A stretch of 8,047 bases of DNA from Lentihominibacter faecis. Its GTDB lineage: Bacteria; Bacillota; Clostridia; Peptostreptococcales; Anaerovoracaceae. The notes beneath the pieces are model-generated. The model saw nothing but the letters and a program-made list of their open reading frames with translations, was not told the DNA's origin and ran no database searches. Made by a program: the position numbers and the translations under genes. Of this stretch, positions 1-5,719 are shown piece by piece (position 1 is the first letter of the stretch; every line of letters starts with the position of its first letter). The DNA lies in assembly GCF_014306095.1 (NCBI RefSeq), contig NZ_JACRWC010000053.1:1-8047 (forward strand), written 5' to 3'.

Positions 1-1
1 C

Positions 2-127
2 AAGCTTTACGATGTAAATCGAGAATCTGCAAAGGTTCTAGCTGCAGGATTTTTTGCAAAATCTTCGTTTCGCAAAATTTTCATAGCCAAACAAAGAATC
101 TATAGAAATCTTGTCGAAGATCTTTAA
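2..127 (+). CDS. possible 3' end of an unidentified gene (partial)
   Basis: A frame open from the left edge runs 41 codons to a TAA at 125-127. The peptide (ending IYRNLVEDL) is basic and does not match a family I recognise. It could be the C-terminus of a gene lying to the left, or chance, since a 41-codon open frame in AT-rich DNA is weak evidence. No intrinsic terminator with a convincing GC stem follows it. Confidence 0.2.
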   Translation, partial: KLYDVNRESAKVLAAGFFAKSSFRKIFIAKQRIYRNLVEDL

Positions 128-177
128 TTCTATTTCTCGAAGTTAACTATTTTTTAAGGAGTGTTGGAACGCTAGAT

Positions 178-209
178 CTGTCATCGACCCGTACCGTGCT
201 GTCATTGAC
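178..209. repeat. two 11-bp near-identical direct repeats, 21 bp apart
   Basis: CTGTCATCGAC (178-188) and CTGTCATTGAC (199-209) differ at one base, and their starts are 21 bp apart, about two helical turns. Each contains a near-palindrome of the form GTCAnnGAC. This geometry suits a protein bound at two sites on one face of the helix, but no target promoter can be assigned. Confidence 0.35.
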
Positions 210-305
210 GAGGAAATTCTCGATTTCAAATGCCTTTTTTTCGATTCAAGGATTTAGATAACATCTCCCGTTGCCGTCATTTGAAATTTTCTCGTTTTTG
301 CTGTG

Positions 306-328
306 AAAATCTTTCATTCGAAGATTTT
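306..328 (-). terminator. weak hairpin downstream of sfsA
   Basis: AAAATCTT (306-313) pairs perfectly with AAGATTTT (321-328) around a 7-nt loop. On the minus strand it lies 36 nt past the sfsA stop and ends in a short T run. The stem has only one G-C pair, so it would be a poor terminator by itself. Confidence 0.25.
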
Positions 329-363
329 GCAAATCACTTCGTCACAATATCCAGCCTTCATCA

Positions 364-1068
364 TCACTCCACGGCCACCTCCACCGGCTCATCCAGCTCC
401 AGCAGATTCGGCTCTACCCGGCAGTCATATGCCAGCACCTTCACACCGGCAGCCTGCGCTTTCTGCAAAGCCTCTCCGAAGGCTTCATGCGTTCGCCAGT
501 TAGGCTCTACCCGGCGTGCTCCCTTCATCTGGATCACAAAGAGGATCCCTGCTTCAAATCCCGTTTCATGCGCCCGGATCAGCTCTTCCACATGCTTCAC
601 ACCCCTCTGCGTCGGAGCATCAGGGAAACGGGCAACACCGTTCTCTTCCAGCGTCACCCCTTTGACTTCCAGCAGAAATTCTTTGCCGCAGCAGTCCTTT
701 CCATAAAAATCGATGCGCGAATCACCATAAGTATACTCTCCGCGCAGTTCCACAAGCTCATCCATCCCGGGAAATTTCAGACGTCCGTTCTGCAAAGCTT
801 CCGCCGTCACTTTATTAGGTGCCTGAGAATCCATATTGATCAGGATGTTTTGCTTTTCCACCGCGATCAGCGAATACTGCAGCTTACGGCTTCCCATTCT
901 CCCTTCAAAATCTTCTACGTATACCACTGCTCCGGGAACAAGAAGTTCCCGACACCTGCCCGTATTCTTTACATGCGCCTTAACGACCGATCCGCCCAGC
1001 TCCACATGGGCGATAAAGCGGTTAGGTCTTTCTAAAAAAATCGCCTTTCGGATATTCTGATACTGCAT
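364..1068 (-). CDS. sfsA: SfsA family DNA-binding/nuclease-like protein
   Basis: SfsA (historically sugar fermentation stimulation protein) is a widespread cytoplasmic nucleic-acid-binding protein with a PD-(D/E)XK nuclease-like C-terminal domain; its physiological role is unsettled. The 234-residue product matches the usual family length of about 230. Family hallmarks are visible: the N-terminal VKAHVKNTGRCREL segment (29-42, OB-like half), the nuclease core with Asp120 in SRIDF and Glu134-x-Lys136 in LLEVKGVTL, and the signature ARFPDAPTQRGVKH (146-159). I chose the ATG at 1066-1068 because GGGAGG sits just upstream and because the family begins here. A longer in-frame ATG at 1131 lies inside a terminator-like hairpin and would add 21 unconserved residues. 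The gene stands alone on this strand, behind a leader with a strong promoter and a hairpin (1095-1315). Confidence 0.93.
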   Translation of the reverse strand: MQYQNIRKAIFLERPNRFIAHVELGGSVVKAHVKNTGRCRELLVPGAVVYVEDFEGRMGSRKLQYSLIAVEKQNILINMDSQAPNKVTAEALQNGRLKFPGMDELVELRGEYTYGDSRIDFYGKDCCGKEFLLEVKGVTLEENGVARFPDAPTQRGVKHVEELIRAHETGFEAGILFVIQMKGARRVEPNWRTHEAFGEALQKAQAAGVKVLAYDCRVEPNLLELDEPVEVAVE

Positions 1069-1094
1069 CCAGCACCTCCCGGATTTCATATAAC

Positions 1095-1208
1095 CTATTT
1101 TCTGTGAATAATCGAAAAATCTCCGAGGCATCCGCCGCGGAGATTTTTCACGTTACGTTCGACTTTCGCTGTCAGTTTCCCTTCCTGATGCGCCAGGGTG
1201 AACTGCAT
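1095..1208 (-). CDS. possible 37-residue leader peptide upstream of sfsA
   Basis: This is a short frame from ATG (1206-1208) to TAG (1095-1097), giving a 37-residue peptide that starts MQFTLAHQEGKL. It lies inside the transcript expected from the minus-strand promoter at 1287-1315. GGGAGG (1221-1226) is an excellent Shine-Dalgarno sequence, but its 12-nt spacing to this ATG is longer than ideal. The frame runs through the terminator-like hairpin at 1115-1148 and stops 26 nt before the sfsA start. Translation would therefore unfold that hairpin and could allow read-through. There is no run of a single amino acid as in classic attenuators. It may equally be chance coding within a leader or a small RNA. 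Confidence 0.3.
   Translation of the reverse strand: MQFTLAHQEGKLTAKVERNVKNLRGGCLGDFSIIHRK
1115..1148 (-). terminator. strong intrinsic-terminator-like hairpin in the sfsA leader
   Basis: AAAAATCTCCG (1115-1125) and CGGAGATTTTT (1138-1148) form a perfect 11-bp stem. An inner GGC/GCC stem (1127-1129 with 1134-1136) closes an ATCC loop. The flanking A and T runs make it terminator-like in both directions. On the minus strand it lies between the promoter at 1287-1315 and sfsA, so it could attenuate sfsA or end a roughly 165-nt small RNA. Confidence 0.7.
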
Positions 1209-1550
1209 CTTTTAAGTCATCCTCCCAAGTTTGATCGCAAAATATAAACTAATAATGTTTCAGTAAAATTTTTTTGCCGTGACTGTAATATACCCCATTT
1301 TAGAGAGCCTGTCAACAGGCCTTCAAGGCATGCTTTTTCCTTCCGCATCACCGGGGCGCCATGCCGCTAAATCCATTGCAATTACTTGATTTCAGCGTTT
1401 TTATCCGTTAAAATCCACGGATGAAAATTCACACTTTTTTCGCGGAAAACCCGAGGAAACTTTGCATCAGTAAAAGGTCACTTTTCCGGCTCAATCGTTG
1501 CACCTGCCCACTTGTAAAAAACGGACTTTTAACCCCGCCGTCATTTTTAT
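1149..1550. other. intergenic region between the sfsA leader hairpin and the transposase promoter
   Basis: Apart from the leader promoter and leader ORF annotated separately, no gene is evident in this roughly 400-bp stretch. It contains several small hairpins: GCCTG/CAGGC around 1308-1320, GGCATG (1327-1332) with CATGCC (1360-1365), and AAAAGGTCACTTTT near 1472-1485. A 52-codon plus-strand frame (1421-1579) has no ribosome binding site. If the transposase belongs to an insertion element, its left end should lie here, but I could not pair any sequence with the right side. Confidence 0.5.
1287..1315 (-). promoter_or_regulatory. strong sigma-A-type promoter reading toward sfsA
   Basis: On the minus strand a perfect -35 TTGACA (1310-1315) is followed after exactly 17 bp by -10 TATATT (1287-1292). 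Transcription would start near 1280, giving a leader of about 210 nt before the sfsA ATG. This is the best promoter match in the window. Confidence 0.75.
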
Positions 1551-1570
1551 GTTGCCTTATGTTGCCTTAT
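1551..1570 (+). repeat. perfect tandem 10-bp duplication in the transposase promoter
   Basis: GTTGCCTTAT occurs twice head to tail (1551-1560, 1561-1570), preceded by a partial copy TTAT (1547-1550). The first copy supplies the -35 element TTGCCT. The second copy fills the spacer to the -10. Confidence 0.85.
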
Positions 1571-1580
1571 TTTTTATAAT
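1552..1580 (+). promoter_or_regulatory. promoter of the transposase-like gene
   Basis: The -35 TTGCCT (1552-1557) lies 17 bp before a perfect -10 TATAAT (1575-1580). The start codon follows 36 nt later. The correct spacing depends on the tandem 10-bp duplication: with a single copy TTGCCT would sit only 7 bp from the -10. Confidence 0.6.
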
Positions 1581-1615
1581 AAAAAAAGGAAAAAATTTTT
1601 TAAAGGAAATGAATT

Positions 1616-3094
1616 ATGTATGTAAGCATCGCTTCCCGCACAGGCGGCCGGAAATATCTCTCTATCGTTCATGGATACCGTGACGAAAACGGCAAAGTCC
1701 GCAAGAAAACCATCCGGTCTCTTGGCTATCTGGACGAACTGGAAAAAGAATACGAGGATCCGATCGCCCATTTCAAATCAGTTGCAAAAGAAATGGACAC
1801 GCAGCGAAAACAGGAGACCTCCGGCTACGATCTTTGCATCAATCAGCAGGAAAAGCTTTCTGTCGGCACAGACAACATGAAAAACTTCGGCTATGCCGCC
1901 CTCAGCAAGATCTACCACGAACTGGAGCTGGATTCTTTTCTGAAAAACCGACAACGCCATACCGAAGACGCTTTTGATGCCAATGCGGTTTTGCAGGCTT
2001 TGACGTATCTTAAAATCGTTGCTCCGGCAGCAGACAGCACCTTCTTTATCGATCGCGAACTCTTCTTCGAAAAAAACAGCGGAACGGAAGACGAGTTTTA
2101 TCAAGGGCTGATGTTCCTCTATCATCTGAAGCATCCTCTTCACAGCTGGATCAATGAACATATCACAAAAACAGGCATGCGCGAGGATACCATGGTGTAC
2201 TACAGCATCCACAATTACTGTTCTCCCAGCCACGTTATCCGGATCGGCGTGTTCACCGACCGTGCGCTTATGCCTGTGACGTACGACCTGTTCCCGTGCA
2301 CCAGCAACTATACGTCCACCTATAGGCCAAATTTCCCGGAAATAAAAAAGCGCTTCCATATGAAGCGCATGATCACAGTTTCCAACAAGGCAGTCAATAA
2401 CGGGGACAATATCTGGAAAATCCTCAATACACCGACCCAGGACGGCTACATCTTCAACATACCGGCGCACAGCGCTGACCGGGAACTGAAGCAGTACATA
2501 CTGAAAGATGACGGCTACGAATGGGTGGGCGAAGACTACAAACGAAAATCTCGCACATACTCACGCCTCATCGATATCACGCAGGAAGATGGGCGGATCA
2601 TAAGTAAGGTCATCAAAGAAAAACAAGTTATATTCTATAGCGAAAAATATGCTAAGCGTGCCAAAGACAGCTTGCTGGACGGCTACCACATCCTGCTGAC
2701 AAGCGAATGCGAGGAAAGCGATGATTCGATCATCGAAATGTACCGCGGTCTCTGGAAAGCCGAAAAAGCCTTTCACCTGACAAAGCAGCAGCTGGAAGCA
2801 AGGCCTTCCTGTATTTCTGTCCACGACTTCATCGAGATCCATCTGCTGTCATGCTTTACCGCTATGGTGCTGATGAGGATTTTGCAGCGAAAAGCAAAGG
2901 ATCGCTACTCCATCGCACAGCTGAAATACTCCCTCACCCGTGCTAACTGTATCCACATCCAAGAAAATCTTTATCTGTTTTCCTATTACGATGAAGTGCT
3001 GCAGACACTGACGGAAGTGACCGGCGTACCCTTCTCCCAGAAGATCCTGCCTCTGGGAGAAATCAAGCAGCTGCTGGCCAATACTAAAAAATAA
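1616..3094 (+). CDS. IS1634-like (IS4 superfamily) transposase homologue, probably catalytically inactive
   Basis: The 492-residue product resembles IS1634-type DDE transposases. It has the N-terminal KYLSIVHGYRDENGKVRKK region (13-31), the core GVFTDRALMPVTYDLFP (211-227), NNGDNIWKIL (261-270), the YKRKSRTY segment (308-315), FYSEKYAKRAK (340-350) and the C-terminal MYRGLWKAEKAFHLTK block (375-390) with the conserved Glu383 and Lys390. From memory of the family, the first catalytic Asp (YYDVTNY) is Ser197 here and the second (ADKG) is Asn257. A stretch after residue 201 and about 60 residues of the insertion domain after residue 350 also appear to be missing, consistent with a length below the usual 550-600. 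The frame is nonetheless unbroken. AAAGGA (1602-1607) is a well-placed RBS for the ATG at 1616. The gene converges on ychF with a 16-nt gap, and no terminal inverted repeats were found. It is either an inactivated element or a domesticated transposase. Confidence 0.85.
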   Translation: MYVSIASRTGGRKYLSIVHGYRDENGKVRKKTIRSLGYLDELEKEYEDPIAHFKSVAKEMDTQRKQETSGYDLCINQQEKLSVGTDNMKNFGYAALSKIYHELELDSFLKNRQRHTEDAFDANAVLQALTYLKIVAPAADSTFFIDRELFFEKNSGTEDEFYQGLMFLYHLKHPLHSWINEHITKTGMREDTMVYYSIHNYCSPSHVIRIGVFTDRALMPVTYDLFPCTSNYTSTYRPNFPEIKKRFHMKRMITVSNKAVNNGDNIWKILNTPTQDGYIFNIPAHSADRELKQYILKDDGYEWVGEDYKRKSRTYSRLIDITQEDGRIISKVIKEKQVIFYSEKYAKRAKDSLLDGYHILLTSECEESDDSIIEMYRGLWKAEKAFHLTKQQLEARPSCISVHDFIEIHLLSCFTAMVLMRILQRKAKDRYSIAQLKYSLTRANCIHIQENLYLFSYYDEVLQTLTEVTGVPFSQKILPLGEIKQLLANTKK

Positions 3095-3136
3095 CGATAT
3101 GGTGCGCTTCCTATACATTAAACAGGAAGTGCATCA
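3085..3136 (-). terminator. candidate ychF terminator embedded in the convergent gene ends
   Basis: An inverted repeat (3100-3112 with 3124-3136) forms a 13-bp stem with two G-T wobbles and an 11-nt loop, covering the last codons and stop of ychF. On the minus strand it is followed, after about 5 nt, by a T-rich run (TTATTTTTT) whose complement encodes the final Lys-Lys-stop of the transposase gene. The offset T-run weakens the call. Confidence 0.45.
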
Positions 3137-4202
3137 CATCTCCGTCTTTTACCACATATTCTTTGCCTTCGGAGCGGATCAGCCCCTTTTCCTTGGCTGT
3201 CGCCAGGTTTCCGCCACATTCTACCAGCTTGTCGTAAGCGATGGTTTCTGCGCGAATAAAGCCCTTCTCAAAGTCGGTATGTATCTTGCCGGCTGCACCA
3301 GGTGCCTTCGTTCCTCTCTTGATAGTCCATGCTCTTACTTCCGGTTCTCCCGCCGTCAGGAAGGAAATCAGATCCAGCAAATGATAGGATGCCTGCACCA
3401 GCTTGTCCAGTCCGGATTTTTCGATTCCCAGTTCTTCCAGAAACATAGCTTTCTCATCATCATCCAGTTCTGCCATTTCCGATTCGATCTTAGCACAGAC
3501 TACCACAACATCGGAGTTTTCCGTTGCCGCGAACTCTCTGACCTTGCGAATATATTCATTATCCTCGCCTGCCGCGTCGTCCTCGGAAACATTTGCAGCA
3601 TAGATGACCGGCTTGTAGGACAGCAGATCCAGGCTCTTTACGAATTCCGCTTCATCCTCTTCCAGTTCCATGGCTCTAGCGGATTTGCCCTCTCCCAGAA
3701 ATGCATGCACCTTGTTAAGAAGATCCAGTTCTTTCTGCAAAGATTTATCCCCCTTCAGGTTCTTGGTGGTCTTCTGGATACGGCGTTCCAGCACTTCCAT
3801 ATCGGAAAGGATCAGCTCTGTATTGATGGTTTCGATATCCGAGATCGGATCGATCTTGCCATCGACATGCACGACATTAGGGTCTTCGAAACAGCGTACG
3901 ACATGCACGATAGCTGCCACCTCACGGATATGGCCCAGAAACTTGTTGCCCAGGCCTTCGCCCTTGGATGCGCCCTTTACGAGTCCTGCGATGTCATAAA
4001 ACTCGATCGTCGTGTAAATCGTCTTCTTGGAATTGTACATTTCGTGGAGCACCTTCAGACGCTCATCAGGAACTGTTACAACACCTACATTCGGTTCGAT
4101 CGTGCAAAACGGATAGTTTGCCGCTTCTGCTCCTGCTTTTGTGATCGCATTAAACAAAGTACTTTTGCCAACGTTCGGCAATCCTACGATTCCTAATTTC
4201 AT
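3111..4202 (-). CDS. ychF: YchF/OLA1 family ribosome-associated nucleotidase
   Basis: YchF is a conserved cytoplasmic P-loop protein of the Obg-related group that binds ribosomes. Despite its GTPase fold the family prefers ATP. The 363-residue length is normal. Visible motifs are the P-loop GLPNVGKST (7-15), switch II DIAGLVKGA (70-78) with the hydrophobic residue of HAS-type NTPases in place of the catalytic Gln, and the altered G4 motif NVSE (204-207) in place of NKxD. A helical coiled insert spans about 130-190. The C-terminal TGS domain starts near 281 and ends in the typical VVKDGDVMHFLFNV. The ATG at 4200-4202 has GAGGAG (4212-4217) upstream. It follows lgt by 45 nt on the same strand with no terminator between, so the two are probably cotranscribed. 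Its stop lies 16 nt from the convergent transposase stop, and the C-terminus is intact. Confidence 0.97.
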   Translation of the reverse strand: MKLGIVGLPNVGKSTLFNAITKAGAEAANYPFCTIEPNVGVVTVPDERLKVLHEMYNSKKTIYTTIEFYDIAGLVKGASKGEGLGNKFLGHIREVAAIVHVVRCFEDPNVVHVDGKIDPISDIETINTELILSDMEVLERRIQKTTKNLKGDKSLQKELDLLNKVHAFLGEGKSARAMELEEDEAEFVKSLDLLSYKPVIYAANVSEDDAAGEDNEYIRKVREFAATENSDVVVVCAKIESEMAELDDDEKAMFLEELGIEKSGLDKLVQASYHLLDLISFLTAGEPEVRAWTIKRGTKAPGAAGKIHTDFEKGFIRAETIAYDKLVECGGNLATAKEKGLIRSEGKEYVVKDGDVMHFLFNV

Positions 4203-4247
4203 AATCTTATTCTCCTCGTTATTATTCTATCAGCAAAACCGAAAGCT

Positions 4248-5003
4248 TTATGCCGTTCGGTCAATCTTTCTCCCGCGGTTCCTAAGGATAAAATATCCTG
4301 CCAGACACACCACAAAAATCACGAAACTGATCACCTGTGCCTGCTTAAACGGTCCGACCATCAAACTGTCTGTCCGAAGGGCCTCCACAAAGAATCGCTC
4401 CACGGAATACAGCATTCCATAAAGACAGATCGTCTGCCCTTCAAACGTTCTTCTGTTATCCATGTAAAGGAGAAACAGAAACAGCAGAAAGCACCATATG
4501 GACTCGTACAAAAAGGTCGGGTGATACGTCTGTCCATTTACTGTCACCGCCCACGGCAAATTGGTCGGACCGCCATGGGCTTCAGAATTGAAGTAATTCC
4601 CCCACCTTCCTATAGCCTGCGCCAGAGCAACGCACGGAGCTGCCAGATCCAGGATGTTCAGCGGGCGGATCTTCCAGATCAGGCACAGTACGACTGCCGT
4701 TCCCAGGCCGAAAATCAGACCGCCATGGATCGCCAGTCCGCCCATACGGATATTGACGATCTTTGCCAAGTCTCCCGCGTACATAGACCAGTTAAAGATC
4801 ACATAGTACAGCCGTGCTCCCACGATCGCCACCGGCACACTGATAATAACAAAATTCAGGATCCTGTCTCCATCCAGCCCATGCTTCGGTGCACGCCTCA
4901 TGCAAACTATGGTCGCAAGAGCAATCCCTGCAGTGATCAGTATCCCGTACCACATGATATCAATATGAAAAATTGTAAACGCTACTGGATTCGGTATCGG
5001 CAT
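4248..5003 (-). CDS. lgt: prolipoprotein diacylglyceryl transferase
   Basis: Lgt is the integral membrane enzyme that transfers a diacylglyceryl group from phosphatidylglycerol to the lipobox cysteine of prolipoproteins, the first step in lipoprotein maturation. The 251-residue protein has several hydrophobic membrane segments (about 16-36, 50-70, 90-110, 115-131, 168-181, 224-240). It carries the family motifs: IHGGL (His93), the signature GRWGNYFNSEAHGG (132-145) containing the essential Arg and Asn, HPTFLYES (161-168), and VERFFVEALR (201-210) near the C-terminus. The ATG at 5001-5003 is preceded by GAGAGG at 4 nt and AGGAGG at 12 nt. It lies between a lipoprotein gene, a likely substrate, and ychF. 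A candidate promoter at 5024-5051 would let it be transcribed independently of the lipoprotein gene. Confidence 0.97.
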   Translation of the reverse strand: MPIPNPVAFTIFHIDIMWYGILITAGIALATIVCMRRAPKHGLDGDRILNFVIISVPVAIVGARLYYVIFNWSMYAGDLAKIVNIRMGGLAIHGGLIFGLGTAVVLCLIWKIRPLNILDLAAPCVALAQAIGRWGNYFNSEAHGGPTNLPWAVTVNGQTYHPTFLYESIWCFLLFLFLLYMDNRRTFEGQTICLYGMLYSVERFFVEALRTDSLMVGPFKQAQVISFVIFVVCLAGYFILRNRGRKIDRTA

Positions 5004-5023
5004 AAAACCTCTCTGCCTCCTGT

Positions 5024-5051
5024 AATATAATCAACGGTTTTATTGTATCAA
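5024..5051 (-). promoter_or_regulatory. candidate promoter for lgt-ychF
   Basis: On the minus strand TTGATA (5046-5051) and TATATT (5024-5029) are separated by 16 bp, and each differs from consensus at one base. The -35 touches the edge of the upstream gene's terminator, and transcription would start just before the ribosome binding site. Confidence 0.45.
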
Positions 5052-5080
5052 AAAAGGCGGGAACAATGCCACACCTTTTT
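5050..5080 (-). terminator. candidate intrinsic terminator of the lipoprotein gene
   Basis: On the minus strand AAAAAGGTG pairs with CGCCTTTTT with one wobble, and the stem extends past a mismatch. The hairpin begins 41 nt past the lipoprotein stop codon and ends in a run of six T. The A/T arms make it potentially bidirectional. Confidence 0.5.
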
Positions 5081-5121
5081 CTAATATCCTGATTTTTCTC
5101 TATACAAAGTCCTCTGCACTA

Positions 5122-5613
5122 CTATTTCGTCTCTACATCCGCCGGATCGGTTGCCAATATCAGTTCCGCAGAATCTCCCATGAGATATACTGTATAAAGC
5201 TGCGACTCACCATCGTTGTGATCCTGAATAAAATCATCTGCAGAAACAACGTTAAGCTCTTTACCCTTCTGGCAGGCAATACGACCTTCTGCACCAAGAG
5301 TCACATCCTTGGCAACATTATTGTCTGCAATATAATAGCCATCTTTATATTCAGAACTTGCTACTACCTGACGCTCAGAAATATGTACACTGTAGTCACC
5401 TTCCCCCAGCTTATCCAGAGTTACATAACCTACTACCGTCTCTGCACCATCGTTCAGGAGCTGCTGCGAATAATCTTCCTGCAAATACTTGCCTGTGATC
5501 TCAGGTTCTTCGATCGTCGAACCTGATTTCTCTTCTCCGCAACCGCAAAGAAACAGCATCATCGATAAACACAGAACCAGACTTAAAACAACATACTTAG
5601 ATTTTCTTCTCAT
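5122..5613 (-). CDS. small secreted lipoprotein of unknown function
   Basis: The 163-residue protein starts with a basic MRRKSK, a hydrophobic stretch (7-22) and a lipobox LCGC with the lipidated Cys at 25. This is the layout of a Gram-positive lipoprotein signal peptide. The mature part (26-163) is acidic and polar, with no further membrane segment, no cysteine cluster, one other cysteine (near 114) and no motif I can assign. It contains alternating strand-like segments such as ETVVGYVTLDKLGEGDYSVH (58-77), so a small beta-rich extracellular domain is likely. GGGGAG (complement of 5621-5626) lies 7 nt before the ATG. The gene has a candidate promoter and terminator, and is followed by lgt, which would lipidate it. 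Confidence 0.85.
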   Translation of the reverse strand: MRRKSKYVVLSLVLCLSMMLFLCGCGEEKSGSTIEEPEITGKYLQEDYSQQLLNDGAETVVGYVTLDKLGEGDYSVHISERQVVASSEYKDGYYIADNNVAKDVTLGAEGRIACQKGKELNVVSADDFIQDHNDGESQLYTVYLMGDSAELILATDPADVETK

Positions 5614-5663
5614 TTGTTTGCTCCCCTATTACTTTTCCTATAGCATTACTCTAATCTATCTTT

Positions 5664-5692
5664 ATCTTACACTGTTTCTTGACGCTTTGCAA
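5664..5692 (-). promoter_or_regulatory. candidate promoter for the lipoprotein gene
   Basis: On the minus strand TTGCAA (5687-5692) and TAAGAT (5664-5669) are 17 bp apart, each matching consensus at four of six bases. They lie in the 106-bp gap between the zinc-ribbon gene and the lipoprotein start. Confidence 0.35.
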
Positions 5693-5719
5693 CAGAATGA
5701 TTGGCAGAATTTTTTAATA

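Larger units (their letters stand above)
53..333. repeat. 15-bp perfect inverted repeat pair (53-67 / 319-333)
   Basis: TTTGCAAAATCTTCG at 53-67 is the exact reverse complement of 319-333. The arms are 251 bp apart. A related TCGCAAAAT occurs at 70-78, and the motif CGAAGAT recurs at 115-121. Nothing between the arms looks like a transposase, so if these are element ends the element is non-autonomous. Confidence 0.5.
1..363. other. AT-rich, repeat-bearing stretch with no convincing complete gene
   Basis: This stretch downstream of sfsA is visibly richer in A and T than the genes to its right. All six frames are broken into short pieces apart from the possible partial frame at 2-127. It contains a 15-bp perfect inverted repeat (53-67 with 319-333), a 10-bp one (222-231 with 279-288), and two near-identical 11-mers 21 bp apart (178-188 and 199-209). 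It could be the remains or the end of a mobile element, or a structured intergenic region. A contig that starts here would fit a repeated element at the assembly break, but that is inference. Confidence 0.5.

Noticed and set aside
230..1060. Plus-strand frames opposite sfsA (230-706, 487-1035, 836-1060)
   Set aside because: They lie antisense to a well-conserved gene, lack good ribosome binding sites, and have shadow-like composition rich in Ser, Arg, His and Cys.
1069..1131. Upstream ATG (1131) as the sfsA start
   Set aside because: It falls in the loop region of the terminator-like hairpin, has no ribosome binding site, and adds 21 residues not typical of the family. The ATG at 1068 has GGGAGG upstream.
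1421..1579. A 52-codon plus-strand frame, and an overlapping 61-codon one (1498-1683)
   Set aside because: There is no Shine-Dalgarno sequence; the frames overlap the transposase promoter or start, and the peptides look like translated intergenic DNA.
1778..2842. Long minus-strand frames antisense to the transposase (1778-2470, 2561-2842)
   Set aside because: They are mirror frames of the coding gene with no family resemblance and no ribosome binding sites.
3099..4196. A 365-codon plus-strand frame antisense to ychF
   Set aside because: ychF on the other strand has every family motif. The antisense frame is rich in Phe, Cys and His and begins in the terminator region.
4521..5526. Plus-strand frames opposite lgt and the lipoprotein gene
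   Set aside because: They are shadows of two genes supported by motifs, RBS and lipobox.
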